Positions 17,976-30,572 are shown, numbered from the stretch's first letter. The stretch is 57,736 bases of DNA from Rhodocyclaceae bacterium UBA2250 (GCA_002347285.1 DDXW01000003.1:1-57736), one strand, 5' to 3'. Notes: generated by a model not told the origin, from the sequence alone. Made by a program: numbers and translations.

Positions 17976-19247
17976 TCAGCCAGCCTGGCGGCAGTGGGAT
18001 TCGCGCGCGAAGGGCATCAGGGCCAAGGCGACGACCACGGCAGCGAACATCAGCGTGAAGCCGTGCTGCCAGGCCGCGGGATCGTAAAGGCGCACGCCGT
18101 TCTCGAGGGTGCCGCTCCAGTGGCGGTCGAGCAGCCAGCCGACGCCGGGCTGCAGCAGCACGCCGCCGAGCAGCGGGCCCATGTTGACCACGCCCGAGGC
18201 CGTGCCCATCAGCCGCAGCGGCAGCGATTCCTTGGCCCAGGCGAAGCCGATGATGATGTTGCCCGAGGCGAAGCCGATGACCACGAGCAGCGGGATCATT
18301 AGCCACAGCGGCAGCGGCAGGAAGATCACCGCCGCCCAGCCGGCGCAGGCCACGGCACCGCTGGCGAGGTAGAGCGGCTTGCGCCGGCCCAGGCGCTGCG
18401 ACCAGCTGCCGAGCAGCGGGCCGCCGAGCGCCCAGGCCGCGAGCAGCGTCGAGGTGACGGCCGCCGCGGCCTTCGGGTCGAGGCCATGCGCCTGGCGCAG
18501 CCAAGGCACGCCCCACAGGCCGCCGAAGGTCAGCACCGCGCCAGAGAAGCCGATCGGCGCCAGCATCAGCAGCCAGGTGTTGCGGTAGGAGAGCGTCTCG
18601 ACCAGGCCGGCGACGATCGGCGCGTGGCCGTGCTGCGCGCTGTCGTGCGCGTGGTGGCCCGCATAGCCGCGTTCGGAAGGATCGTCGCGCACCAGCAGCC
18701 AGATCGCGATGCACAGCAGTGCGGCGAAGGCGCCGGCGCTGCCCATCACCATGCGCCAGCCGAAGCTCTCGACCAGCAGGCGCAGCGGCACGCCGGCCAT
18801 CACGCCGCCGGTCACGCCGAAGAACAGCGCCATGCCCGAGGCGAGCGCGTACTTCTGCGGCGGGAACCAGTGGCTGGCGAGCTTGAGCGTCGACACGAAG
18901 GCGACCGCGACCGAGGCGCCGACCAGCAGACGGCCGAAGCCGGCCCAGCCGAAGCTCGGGGCGAAAGCGAACAGCAGGCTGCCGATGGCGGCAATCCCCG
19001 CGCCGGCGGCGAGCACGCGGCGCGGGCCCCAGCGGTCGGCCATCACGCCGGTCGGAATCTGCATCGCGACGTAGGCGTAGAAGTAGAAGGCGGAGAGGTT
19101 GCCGAGCGCCGCGCCGCTGATGGCGAACTCGGCCATCAACTGGTCGGTCATCACCGCCGGCGCGACGCGCTGGTAGAAGGCGAACAGGTAGAGCAGGGCG
19201 CCGAGGCCCCACACCGTCCAGGCGAGCTTGAGCGGCGGGTGGTTCAT
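17976..19247 (-). CDS. Major facilitator superfamily transporter
   Basis: A 423-residue inner-membrane transporter with about 12 membrane segments and a His-rich central loop (GHHAHDSAQHGHAP). The N-half has the MFS loop motif GVMADRWGPRRVL between segments 2 and 3; the C-half has LGSWSQRLGRRKPLYL. Overall it resembles hexuronate/nitrate-type MFS members, but the substrate cannot be read from the sequence. The start at 19247 (MNHPPLKLAW) overlaps the stop of the upstream thioredoxin-like gene in an ATGA, so the two are translationally coupled. The His-rich loop may bind metal, which is speculation. Confidence 0.8.
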   Translation of the reverse strand: MNHPPLKLAWTVWGLGALLYLFAFYQRVAPAVMTDQLMAEFAISGAALGNLSAFYFYAYVAMQIPTGVMADRWGPRRVLAAGAGIAAIGSLLFAFAPSFGWAGFGRLLVGASVAVAFVSTLKLASHWFPPQKYALASGMALFFGVTGGVMAGVPLRLLVESFGWRMVMGSAGAFAALLCIAIWLLVRDDPSERGYAGHHAHDSAQHGHAPIVAGLVETLSYRNTWLLMLAPIGFSGAVLTFGGLWGVPWLRQAHGLDPKAAAAVTSTLLAAWALGGPLLGSWSQRLGRRKPLYLASGAVACAGWAAVIFLPLPLWLMIPLLVVIGFASGNIIIGFAWAKESLPLRLMGTASGVVNMGPLLGGVLLQPGVGWLLDRHWSGTLENGVRLYDPAAWQHGFTLMFAAVVVALALMPFARESHCRQAG

Positions 19248-19798
19248 GCGACGTTCTGCGCCCACCACAGCCGCAGCCGCAGGCCCCATTCGGTGGCGTA
19301 GCCGACGACGCGGAAACGGATGTTGCCGGCGGGATCGAGGATGAAATGGGTCGGAGTGCCGCGCACGCGCCAGGCGGCGGCGATGGCGCCTTCGTCGTCG
19401 ATCACCGCTGGCACCGCGACTTTGCGCTCCTTGAGATATTTCGCCACCGTCGCCGCGTCGCCCGACTGCAGCGCCACCGAGACGACCAACCAGTCCTGCG
19501 CCACGTCCCCGATGTTGCCTTCCTCGGCGCGGCAGACCGGGCACCAGGTCGCCCAGAACACCACCAGTTGGGCCGCTTGGCCAGAGGCCGCCGCCCCGTC
19601 GGCGCCGAGTTTCACGGCGGTGCCGTCGGTGCGGAATCCCGCCAGCGGCGGCGCCGCGCCCTCGGGCAGGCCGCGGTTTTGCCAAGCGGTGACCGCGCCG
19701 ACGATGGCGGCGAGGAGCAGGGCCTCGATCGCCCAGCGGCGCCAGCGCCGTGGGTCGCGCAGGGCGGCGAGAATCTGGGCGGGGCGGAACGGGCGCAT
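19244..19798 (-). CDS. Membrane-anchored thioredoxin-like protein (TlpA/ScsD type)
   Basis: A 184-residue redox protein. An Arg-rich N-terminus is followed by one membrane anchor (about 22-40), leaving a periplasmic thioredoxin domain with the active site FWATWCPVCR (Cys86, Cys89) and cis-Pro loop RGTPTHFILD. The CPVC site and layout resemble ScsD/TlpA proteins that reduce or exchange periplasmic disulphides. It is coupled to the downstream MFS gene by an ATGA overlap, which is unusual for this family. A 22/23 copy of the dispersed repeat at 19590-19612 encodes KLGADGAA just before the active site. Confidence 0.8.
   Translation of the reverse strand: MRPFRPAQILAALRDPRRWRRWAIEALLLAAIVGAVTAWQNRGLPEGAAPPLAGFRTDGTAVKLGADGAAASGQAAQLVVFWATWCPVCRAEEGNIGDVAQDWLVVSVALQSGDAATVAKYLKERKVAVPAVIDDEGAIAAAWRVRGTPTHFILDPAGNIRFRVVGYATEWGLRLRLWWAQNVA
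19590..19612 (-). repeat. 23-bp dispersed repeat, 22/23, in thioredoxin-like gene
   Basis: One mismatch to consensus. Read in the sense of the gene as KLGADGAA, in the segment between membrane anchor and CPVC motif. Confidence 0.65.
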
Positions 19799-19836
19799 GG
19801 AGCGATGTTAGCAGTGCCGGCCTGCCCCGGCGCCGG

Positions 19837-19842
19837 TAGAAT
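19837..19842 (+). promoter_or_regulatory. TAGAAT -10-like element for the HD-GYP gene
   Basis: TAGAAT ends 27 bases before the ATG at 19870, in the divergent gap with the thioredoxin-like gene. No clear -35 is seen. Confidence 0.4.
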
Positions 19843-19869
19843 CGAGACGATCCACGAGGGGAAAAGGCG

Positions 19870-21147
19870 ATGGCGGTCGAAGGCGCGGGGCGGCACAGGA
19901 TAAGCATCGATCAGGTCTGCATCGGCCTGCACATCAAGCTCGACAGCTGGCTCGGCCACCCCTTCCTGTTCAGCAGCTTCAAGATCAAGAACGCCGAACA
20001 GATTGCCACCCTGAGGTCGATGGGCCTCAAGGAGATCGAATACCTGCCGGCAAAGAGCGATACCGCGCCGGCGCCCCTGCCGGCGGCGAAGGAAGAACCT
20101 CTCCCGCCTTCCGCCGCAGCGACGGCGGATCTCGAGGAGTTGATGCGCGAGAAGAAGGCGCGCATCGAGACGCTGAGCCGCGAACGCGAACAGATCCGCG
20201 CCGCCGAGCGCAAGTACGTGAAGACGGCCAACAGCGTGAAGAACGTGATGCGCCTGGCCAACAACAATCCGCGCCACGCGGCCCAGCTGTCCGGCGAGGT
20301 CGCCGCCGAGCTCGCGGACATCTTCCTCGCCGAGCAGAACCCCTTCATCCATCTGATGGGGGATCACGTCGCCGACGAGAGCGCCTACTTCCACAGCCTC
20401 AACGTCACCGTGCTGTCGCTGATCCTCGCGCGCGCCATGCGGATCGACGACGAGGCGACGATGCGCGACATCGCGCAGGGCGCCGTGCTGCACGACGTCG
20501 GCAAGGCGATGGTGCCGAGCCAGATCCTGCTCAAGGACGAGGAACTGACCGCCGCCGAAAGCAAGCTGCTGCAGATGCACCCCGGCTACGGCATCAAGCT
20601 CATGCAGGGCGTGGCCGAACTGTCGAACCGCGTCCGCGAGATCATCCTGTTCCATCACGAGCTGGCCGACGGCAGCGGCTATCCGAAAGGCGTCAAGGCG
20701 ATGGAGCTGGATCCGGCCGTGCGCATCGTCACGATCGCCAACGCCTACGACAACCTCTGCAACCAGCGCATCGCCAAGCGTTCGCGCACGCCTTCCGAGG
20801 CGCTGTCACACCTGTACAAGAACGAACTGGCGAAGTACGACCAGGCGGCGCTGGGCGCCTTCATCAAGGCGCTCGGCATCTATCCGCCAGGCACCATCGT
20901 CAAGCTCAAAAGCGAGCGCATCGGCATCGTGATGTCGGTCGATTCGGCGGATCTGCTGCATCCGAACCTGATGCTCTACGATCCGGCGATCCCCAAGGAA
21001 ACGGCGGCGATCGTCAATCTCAGGCGCGACCTCGACGACGCGATCGAGCGCACCCTGCGCCCGGCCGCGCTGCCCGAGGCCATTCACGACTACCTGAGTC
21101 CGCGCAAGCGCATCTGCTATTTTGTCGACCACACCAGCGGCGGCTGA
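19870..21147 (+). CDS. HD-GYP cyclic-di-GMP phosphodiesterase with DUF3391 domain
   Basis: A 425-residue cytoplasmic protein predicted to hydrolyse cyclic di-GMP. An N-terminal DUF3391 domain (HRISIDQVCIGLHIKLDSWL) is followed by a Pro/Ala linker, a helical linker and the HD-GYP domain from about residue 150. Metal-binding HD is in AVLHDVGKAMVP; the extended motif ILFHHELADGSGYPKGV supplies the HHExxDGxGYP signature, so activity is expected. The C-terminal part PPGTIVKLKSERIGIVMSVD is typical of the DUF3391 subfamily. It is followed by the FapA gene, 40 bases downstream, probably in the same transcript. Confidence 0.9.
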   Translation: MAVEGAGRHRISIDQVCIGLHIKLDSWLGHPFLFSSFKIKNAEQIATLRSMGLKEIEYLPAKSDTAPAPLPAAKEEPLPPSAAATADLEELMREKKARIETLSREREQIRAAERKYVKTANSVKNVMRLANNNPRHAAQLSGEVAAELADIFLAEQNPFIHLMGDHVADESAYFHSLNVTVLSLILARAMRIDDEATMRDIAQGAVLHDVGKAMVPSQILLKDEELTAAESKLLQMHPGYGIKLMQGVAELSNRVREIILFHHELADGSGYPKGVKAMELDPAVRIVTIANAYDNLCNQRIAKRSRTPSEALSHLYKNELAKYDQAALGAFIKALGIYPPGTIVKLKSERIGIVMSVDSADLLHPNLMLYDPAIPKETAAIVNLRRDLDDAIERTLRPAALPEAIHDYLSPRKRICYFVDHTSGG

Positions 21148-21187
21148 GACATATCCTGCCGCGAACGGGACCAACGGCGAGGAGGCC

Positions 21188-22624
21188 ATGGAGAACAACG
21201 AGGAGCAGGGCGCGGCAGCGGCGGAGATCCGCGACGCCAGCCTGGAGATCGCCGTCGCCGCCGACGGCATGGAGGCCCGGCTGCGCATCCAGCCCGCCCA
21301 GGGCGGCGGCGCACCCGTCGCGCGCGAGACGGTGCTCGCCGCGCTGGCGGAGAAGGGCGTCAGCCACGGCATTCTCGACGAGGCCATCGACGCGGCGATC
21401 GCCGCCGGGGCGGCGGAAGGCGTGGTGATCGCCCGCGGGGAGGCGCCCCTGCCGGGCCGCGACGGCTGGCTCGAGTCCCTCGTGCCGGAAGCGCGCAGCC
21501 GCGTGCCGAGCGTCGATGAAGCCGGCCATACCGACTACCGCGACCTCGGCGCGATCCAGGTCGTCCATGCCGGCGACGCGCTGATGCGGCGCCATGCGCC
21601 CACCGAGGGCAGCTACGGCATGACGGTGCGCGGCGCGGCGCTGCCCGCCGAGCCCGGCAAGGAGGTGCAGTACGCCGCCAAGCTGCCCGGCACCGTCTGC
21701 GCGCCCGACGATCCCGACCTGCTGCGGGCGGCGATCACCGGCCAGCCGGTCGTCGTGCCCGGCGGCGTCCTCGTCGAGCCGGTGTTCAAGATCGAAAACG
21801 TCGATACCGCGAGCGGCAACATCGATTTCGAGGGCAGCGTGACGATCGAGGGCGACGTCACCGCCGGCATGTCGGTGCGCGCGACCGGCGACATCGAGAT
21901 CGGCGGCGTCGTCGAGCGCGCGAACCTCGAGGCCGGCGGCAGCATCGTCGTCAAGGGCGGCGTCATCGGCGACCTCGGCCACAAGGGCGGCGAGCCGCAT
22001 CGCATCCGCTGCGGCGGCAGCTTCAGCGCCATCTATGCGCAGCAGGCCGCCATCGAGGCGGGCGACAGCATCTTCATCGACGACCTGGCCATGCAATGCG
22101 AACTGACCGCGATCAACCATGTGCGGGTCGGCAACCAGAAGCGCGGCCACATCATCGGCGGCACGGTGCAGGCGATGCTGTCGATCGCCGCGAAGGTGTT
22201 CGGCTCGCCCAGCCGCGTACATACCCGCCTGGAGATCGGCGTCAATCCGCTGATGCAGAAACAGCTGCTCGTGCTGGCCAGGACACGCGACGGCAAGGAA
22301 ACCCAGCTGCTCGACATCAGCAAGCTGCTCGCCTTCGCCCAGGCGCATCCGGGCAAGCTGCCGGCCGACAAGATCGAGCAGGCGCGCGCGACTGCCGCCA
22401 TGCTGTCGGCGGAGATCGCCGCCATCCGTGCCGAACATGACGCGCTGACGCGCAAGATCGAACTGTCGCAGCACGCGCGCGTGCTGGCGGAGCAGGCCCT
22501 CCACGAAGGCGTCGAGGTGACGATCGGCAGCCAGCACTATCGCGTTCCGCGCGAGCAGAGCGGCTGCACCATCGCGCTCGGCGAAAACGGCCTCGAGCGC
22601 CAGCCGTGGCAGGCGCCCGCCTGA
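21188..22624 (+). CDS. FapA family protein (DUF342)
   Basis: A 478-residue protein of the FapA/DUF342 family, which has a central beta-helix-like repeat region and a C-terminal coiled coil. Visible features are SYGMTVRGAALPAEPGKEV, the repeating VTIEGDVTAGMSVRATGDIEIGG-type segments (about 225-320) rich in Gly/Asp-Ile, and the helical region AEIAAIRAEHDALTRKIELS. FapA in Vibrio has been linked to flagellar assembly; here the link is only to the upstream HD-GYP gene. The ATG at 21188 has a GAGGAGG site; an upstream in-frame TTG overlapping the HD-GYP gene is less likely. Confidence 0.78.
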   Translation: MENNEEQGAAAAEIRDASLEIAVAADGMEARLRIQPAQGGGAPVARETVLAALAEKGVSHGILDEAIDAAIAAGAAEGVVIARGEAPLPGRDGWLESLVPEARSRVPSVDEAGHTDYRDLGAIQVVHAGDALMRRHAPTEGSYGMTVRGAALPAEPGKEVQYAAKLPGTVCAPDDPDLLRAAITGQPVVVPGGVLVEPVFKIENVDTASGNIDFEGSVTIEGDVTAGMSVRATGDIEIGGVVERANLEAGGSIVVKGGVIGDLGHKGGEPHRIRCGGSFSAIYAQQAAIEAGDSIFIDDLAMQCELTAINHVRVGNQKRGHIIGGTVQAMLSIAAKVFGSPSRVHTRLEIGVNPLMQKQLLVLARTRDGKETQLLDISKLLAFAQAHPGKLPADKIEQARATAAMLSAEIAAIRAEHDALTRKIELSQHARVLAEQALHEGVEVTIGSQHYRVPREQSGCTIALGENGLERQPWQAPA

Positions 22625-22640
22625 CCGCTCAGGCGGTCAG
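22621..22640. terminator. Hairpin between convergent FapA and rhodanese genes
   Basis: CTGACCGC, loop TCAG, GCGGTCAG: an 8-bp perfect stem carrying the stop codons of both convergent genes. No T-run follows on either strand, so it may be a weak bidirectional or Rho-assisted terminator. Confidence 0.5.
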
Positions 22641-23029
22641 CACTGCTCCCACGGCAGGCCGTCGAAGCGCCAGCCGTTCTCGGTGCCGCGGTGGTGGTGG
22701 TCGTCGAGCTCGCCCTCGAAGCCGTGCAGCACGTTATAGACGCGCGTGAAGCCGGCGCCTTCGAGCGCATTGCCGGCATCGACCGAACGGTTGCCGCTGC
22801 GGCAGATCAGCACCACCGGACGGTCGTGGGTGTGGCCGGCGAGCTTCTTCACCTCGCCGACGAAATGCGGATTGACATCCCAGTCCGGGCCGTCGTTCCA
22901 GGCCACGTGCAGCGCGCCGGCGGGATGGCCGACGAAGAGGAATTCCATTTCGCTGCGGCAGTCGATGAACAGGGCCTTGGGGTTGTCCTGCAGAAATTGA
23001 GCAGCCTCTTTGGGTGTCAGGTGTTCCAT
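22637..23029 (-). CDS. Rhodanese-like domain protein
   Basis: A 130-residue single-domain rhodanese, probably cytoplasmic, predicted to move sulphane sulphur through a persulphide on its active-site Cys. The domain runs LTPKEAAQFLQDNPKALFID to the active loop LICRSGNRSVDAG, which carries the catalytic Cys in CRSGNRS. The C-terminal GFEGELDDHHHRGTENGWRF is His-rich. The true start MEHLTPKEAAQF at 23029 has an AGGAGA site; the frame extends upstream without support. Physiological acceptor is unknown. Confidence 0.85.
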   Translation of the reverse strand: MEHLTPKEAAQFLQDNPKALFIDCRSEMEFLFVGHPAGALHVAWNDGPDWDVNPHFVGEVKKLAGHTHDRPVVLICRSGNRSVDAGNALEGAGFTRVYNVLHGFEGELDDHHHRGTENGWRFDGLPWEQC

Positions 23030-23104
23030 GTTTTTTCTCCTAACCGGCGAACCGGAACAGTATCGCTGATTCACCCATAAATCAAGCAAATATGGGCCAC
23101 ATGC

Positions 23105-23110
23105 TAGAAT
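23105..23110 (+). promoter_or_regulatory. TAGAAT -10-like element for metH
   Basis: TAGAAT ends 37 bases before the metH ATG; TCAAGC lies 17 bases upstream as a poor -35. The 118-base gap shows no recognisable SAM, SAH or cobalamin riboswitch fold. Confidence 0.4.
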
Positions 23111-23147
23111 TTTCCTCGATTTCAACCACTTCCGCAGTTCCTTGCCG

Positions 23148-26816
<3,669 letters not shown>

Positions 26817-26838
26817 CCCCCTCAGGAGACCCCCCGAC

Positions 26839-27318
26839 ATGACCGATAGCCAAGAAAACGACGGCCGCCTTTCCTTCGACGCGGCGGTGACCCGCGCGCT
26901 GCAGCAGCAGCGGGCGGCCTTCTGCGCCGTGCCGGTGTTCGGCGACCGCAGCGACGACGAAGAGCAGACCGCCGAGGGCGCGCGCATCTTCATCATCGAT
27001 CCCGATGGCGCCGGCGACTGGCAACTGCGCTTCATCGCCGGCCCGTTCTTCTCGAACGCCTACGCCGCGAACGAGATCATTCCGCCCGAGGAGGTGCCCG
27101 ACAGCGTGCGCGAGCTGCGCTTCATGCCGATCGGCAGCGTCGACGCAAGCTGGCTCGAGGAACAGATCCAGGTGCTGATCCAGAAGCTCGTGCAGGGCAG
27201 CGGCATCGCGGCGCAGCTGCCGGACTACGAGAACATGCCGACGCGCGCCGCCGAGGAGAACGTGGTGTTTCCGGTCAACTTCATCGGCCGGGACAGCGGC
27301 GGCAAGGCGCCGCACTGA
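26839..27318 (+). CDS. Conserved hypothetical protein
   Basis: A 159-residue soluble acidic protein. The start MTDSQENDGRLSFDAAVTRA follows an AGGAG site 22 bases after metH, so cotranscription is likely. It contains the segments ARIFIIDPDGAGDWQLRFIA and ELRFMPIGSVDASWLEEQIQ. No catalytic motif, membrane segment or signal peptide is seen, and I do not recognise the family. Codon use matches the neighbours, so it looks like a resident gene. Confidence 0.6.
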   Translation: MTDSQENDGRLSFDAAVTRALQQQRAAFCAVPVFGDRSDDEEQTAEGARIFIIDPDGAGDWQLRFIAGPFFSNAYAANEIIPPEEVPDSVRELRFMPIGSVDASWLEEQIQVLIQKLVQGSGIAAQLPDYENMPTRAAEENVVFPVNFIGRDSGGKAPH

Positions 27319-27338
27319 GCGAGGCGCCGCATTCGGTT

Positions 27339-27344
27339 TATGAT
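27339..27344 (+). promoter_or_regulatory. TATGAT -10-like element for the helical protein gene
   Basis: TATGAT ends 30 bases before the ATG at 27375, a distance similar to that of the TAGAAT elements elsewhere in the window. Confidence 0.3.
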
Positions 27345-27374
27345 GGCGACCTGTCTGCAGGGAGCCATCGAATC

Positions 27375-27950
27375 ATGAGCAACGATCCCGTGCGCGGCAC
27401 GCGCGCACATGCCCCGGACCTGGACTGGAGCCAGGTGCGCGAGACCGTCGTGATGCTGGAGGTCGCCGCCGGCCAGGTCGAGGCGGCGATGAAGGACTCG
27501 AACAGTTCGGTCGAGGTGCTGATGGATACCTTCACCTCGCTGGCCGCGACGCTGCAGCACATCGAGGTCGCCCTCGACACCCTGCCCGACACGGTCGGCA
27601 ACGGCCTGGTCAAGGGCGAGATCCAGCAGAACACGCGCATCGTGGCGGACAAGGTGCACCACGCCATCATCGCCTTCCAGTTCTACGACAAGCTGGTGCA
27701 GCGGCTCGACCACGTCTGCCACGGCCTCGCCGGTCTGTCGCGGCTCGTCGCCGACCGGCGGCGGCTCTACGATCCGGCCGAATGGAAGTCGCTGCAGGAC
27801 GAAATCCTCGCCAAATACACGATGGTCGAGGAGCGCGCGATGTTCGAGTCGGTCCTCGGCGGCGCGACCGTCAAGGAGGCGCTCGAAACCTACATGACGG
27901 CGCGCATGAAGGAAATCGAACAGTCGGGCGGCGAGATCGAACTGTTTTGA
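27375..27950 (+). CDS. Helical protein with CheZ/chemotaxis-like motif, function unknown
   Basis: A 191-residue, almost entirely helical soluble protein. Residues 90-120 (ADKVHHAIIAFQFYDKLVQR then LDHVCHGLAGLSRLV) resemble the 'FQFQD...QRLxHV' helix seen in CheZ-like and chemotaxis-associated proteins. A CheZ-type phosphatase role would need the D...Q catalytic pair; QFYDKLVQR has an Asp and Gln 4 apart, so this is possible but not shown. Its stop directly abuts that of the convergent DUF1840 gene. I do not assign a gene name. Confidence 0.6.
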   Translation: MSNDPVRGTRAHAPDLDWSQVRETVVMLEVAAGQVEAAMKDSNSSVEVLMDTFTSLAATLQHIEVALDTLPDTVGNGLVKGEIQQNTRIVADKVHHAIIAFQFYDKLVQRLDHVCHGLAGLSRLVADRRRLYDPAEWKSLQDEILAKYTMVEERAMFESVLGGATVKEALETYMTARMKEIEQSGGEIELF

Positions 27951-28289
27951 TCAGACGCCCCAGACGACGGGCTTCTTCTCGGCCAGCGACTCTTCCAGCA
28001 TCGCCAGCAGCGGCAGGGCCCGCTGCGTCAGGCTGACCGCGGGGCGCGTGCCGCCGCCCTCGGCGGCTTCCGCACCCCGTTCCTCTTCCTGCACGAGCCG
28101 CCGGTGGCGCTCCTTGTCCTCCGCGATCGCCGCCTTGAGCCGCGCGATCGCCACCGGCAGCTGCTCGACGGTGACGATGCCTTTGGGATCGGGATCCTTG
28201 CCCATCAGCTCCATCATCCGCCGCGCGACGTCGCCGAAGTAGATCACGTCGGCGCAGGCCGCCGACTTGAAGGTGACGATGCTGCCCAT
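27951..28289 (-). CDS. DUF1840 domain-containing protein
   Basis: A 112-residue soluble protein. The opening MGSIVTFKSAACADVIYFGD and following VARRMMELMGKDPDPKGIVT are characteristic of DUF1840, a small betaproteobacterial family of unknown function. A variable charged middle (HRRLVQEEERGAEAAEGG) precedes a C-terminal helix with RALPLLAMLEESLAEKKPVV. It is convergent with the preceding gene, with stop codons back to back, and lies 2 bases downstream of the dihydroorotase-like gene's stop side, so it may be transcribed from the other direction's neighbour only by read-through. Confidence 0.78.
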   Translation of the reverse strand: MGSIVTFKSAACADVIYFGDVARRMMELMGKDPDPKGIVTVEQLPVAIARLKAAIAEDKERHRRLVQEEERGAEAAEGGGTRPAVSLTQRALPLLAMLEESLAEKKPVVWGV

Positions 28290-28291
28290 GC

Positions 28292-29590
28292 CTACGCCAG
28301 CCCGTCCGCCGCGTAGGCGAGGTGGCCGTCGATCAGCGTGTAGCGCACCTCACCGGCGAGTTCGCGGCCGAGGAAGGGCGTGTTCTTGCCCTGGCTCCTG
28401 AGCCGTTCGCGGCTGACCGTGAAGCGGCCGGCCGGATCGAAGACGCACAGGTCGGCGGGCACGCCCGGCTTGAGGCAGCCGCGCTCGAGGCCGAGGATGC
28501 GGGCCGGCTCGCTGGTGACGCGCGCCAGCGCCGCGGCGAGCGGCACGCCGCTGTCGGCCGCCCACTTGAGCGTCAGCGGCAGCAGCAGCTCGAGGCCGGT
28601 GGCGCCGGTCTCGGCTTCGGCGAACGGCAGCTGTTTTTCGTCGTCGTCGACCGGCGTGTGGTCGGACACCAGCACGTCGATGCCGCCGTCGGCCAGGCCG
28701 GCGGCGAGCGCCGCGCGGTCGGCGGCGCTGCGCAGCGGCGGGTCGAGGCGCGCATGGGCGTCGAAGAAGCCGATGTTCTCGTCGCACAGGTGCAGGTGGT
28801 TGATGCTCACCTCGCAGCTGACGGCCAGGCCGTCGGCGCGCGCGGCGCGGATCAGCGCCAGGCCGGCGGCGGACGAGAGGCGGCGGACGTGCAGGCGCGC
28901 GCCGGTTTCGCGCGCCAGCTGCAGATAGGTGGCGAGCGCGACGGTCTCGGCGACCACCGGGATGCCGGCCAGTCCGAGCCGCGCGGCGACCGCGCCGTCG
29001 TGGGCGACGCCGTTCCTGGCCAGATGGGCGTCCTGCGCCTGCAGCCAGACCGGGAAGCCGAAGGTGGCTGCGTACTGCATCGCGCGCAGCAGCACCTGGG
29101 TATCGACGATGCTGACGCTCGCCTGGCCGAAGGCGATGCAGCCGGCCTCGGCCAGCTCGGCCATCTCGGTGAGACGCTGGCCGGCCAGCCCGACGGTGAG
29201 CGCGCCGAGCGGATGGACATGGGCGAAGCCCGGCTGGCGGGCGCGGTGCTTGAGCATCTCGACCAGCCCCGGTTCGTCGAGCGGCGGATCGGTGTCGGGC
29301 GGGCAGACCAGGCGCGTCACGCCGCCGGCCGCCGCCGCCTTCATCTCGGATTCGAGCGTGGCCTTGTATTCGAAGCCCGGCTCGCGCAGCCGCGCCGACA
29401 GGTCGATCAGGCCGGGGCAGACGATGCAGCCCGTCGCGTCGATCACCGCCTCGGGCTGGAAGCCCGCTGGAACACCTTGCGCCGCCCCGCCAGAGCCGAG
29501 TATCCGGCCGTCGGCGACATAGACGCTCGCCGGCTGGTCGAAGCCGCTCGCCGGGTCGATGACGCGGCCGTTGCGAATCTCGATCTTCAT
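28292..29590 (-). CDS. pyrX: Inactive dihydroorotase-like protein (PyrC', pyrX type)
   Basis: A 432-residue amidohydrolase-fold protein. Active dihydroorotases have a DxHxHLREPG metal motif; here the segment reads LIDLSARLREPGFEYKATLE, with Ser65 and Arg67 in place of the two His. Later ligand positions are also changed (LHVRRLSSAAG instead of His-Ile-Ser). It is therefore very likely catalytically dead. In Pseudomonas the analogous PyrC' is a structural partner that holds PyrB in an active dodecamer. The gene overlaps pyrB by 4 bases. A diverged copy of the 23-bp repeat (21/23) encodes LGSGGAA near residue 32. An active dihydroorotase must be encoded elsewhere. Confidence 0.88.
   Translation of the reverse strand: MKIEIRNGRVIDPASGFDQPASVYVADGRILGSGGAAQGVPAGFQPEAVIDATGCIVCPGLIDLSARLREPGFEYKATLESEMKAAAAGGVTRLVCPPDTDPPLDEPGLVEMLKHRARQPGFAHVHPLGALTVGLAGQRLTEMAELAEAGCIAFGQASVSIVDTQVLLRAMQYAATFGFPVWLQAQDAHLARNGVAHDGAVAARLGLAGIPVVAETVALATYLQLARETGARLHVRRLSSAAGLALIRAARADGLAVSCEVSINHLHLCDENIGFFDAHARLDPPLRSAADRAALAAGLADGGIDVLVSDHTPVDDDEKQLPFAEAETGATGLELLLPLTLKWAADSGVPLAAALARVTSEPARILGLERGCLKPGVPADLCVFDPAGRFTVSRERLRSQGKNTPFLGRELAGEVRYTLIDGHLAYAADGLA
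29481..29503 (-). repeat. 23-bp dispersed repeat, 21/23, inside pyrX
   Basis: Two mismatches to consensus. Read in the sense of the gene as LGSGGAA in the N-terminal domain of the inactive dihydroorotase. Confidence 0.5.
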
Positions 29591-30572
29591 TGCGTGCCTC
29601 CCCCCGCCAGCATGCTCATCACCGCCATGCGCACGGCGATGCCGAAGGTCACCTGCGGCAGGATCACCGCCTGCCTGCCATCGGCCACCGCCGAATCGAT
29701 CTCGACGCCGCGGTTCATCGGCCCGGGGTGCATCACGATCGCGTCGGGCTTGGCGAGCGCCAGCCGCTCGGGCGTCAGGCCGTAGGACTTGAAGTATTCC
29801 TGCGGGCTCGGCAGCAGCGCGCCCTGCATGCGCTCGTTCTGCAGGCGCAGCATCATCACCACGTCGGCGCCGCGCAAGCCGTCGGCGATGTCGTGGCAGA
29901 CGCGCAGCGGCGCGCCCGCGATCATGCGGTCGGCGGCGGTCGGCAGCAGCGTCTTCGGGCCGACCAGGCGGATCTCCGGCACGCCGAGCGTCGCCAGCGC
30001 GTGCAGCTGGCTGCGTGCCACGCGCGAGTGCAGGATGTCGCCGACCACCGCGACGGTGAGCCGCGTGAAATCCTGCTTGTAGTGGCGGATCGTGTACATG
30101 TCGAGCAGGCCCTGGGTCGGGTGCGAGTGGCGGCCGTCGCCGGCATTGACGACATGGATGTGGTTGCGCCCGGTGGCGGCGAGGTGCTGCGCGATCAGAT
30201 AGGGGGCGCCGGAGGAGGCGTGGCGCACCACGAACATGTCGGCCTGCATCGCCGCGAGGTTGTCGACCGTGTCGAGCAGGCTCTCGCCCTTGGCGGCGGA
30301 CGAGGTGTTGATGTTGAGGTTGATCACGTCGGCCGACAGCCGCTTGGCGGCGATCTCGAAGGTGGTGCGCGTGCGCGTCGAGTTCTCGAAGAACAGGTTG
30401 AACACGCTCTTGCCGCGCAGCAGCGGCACCTTCTTGACCTCGCGCTCGGCGATCTCGGTGAACGGCGCGGCGCGGTCGAGGATGTCGTGGATCATCTCGC
30501 GCGACAGGCCGTCGAGCGAGAGCAGGTGGATCAGTTCGCCGTGTTCGTTGAGTTGCGGGTTGAGCGCGCCCA

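Noticed and set aside
23030..23147. Possible SAM, SAH or cobalamin riboswitch before metH
   Set aside because: Only 118 bases and no matching conserved boxes or stems; a TAGAAT promoter element fits instead.
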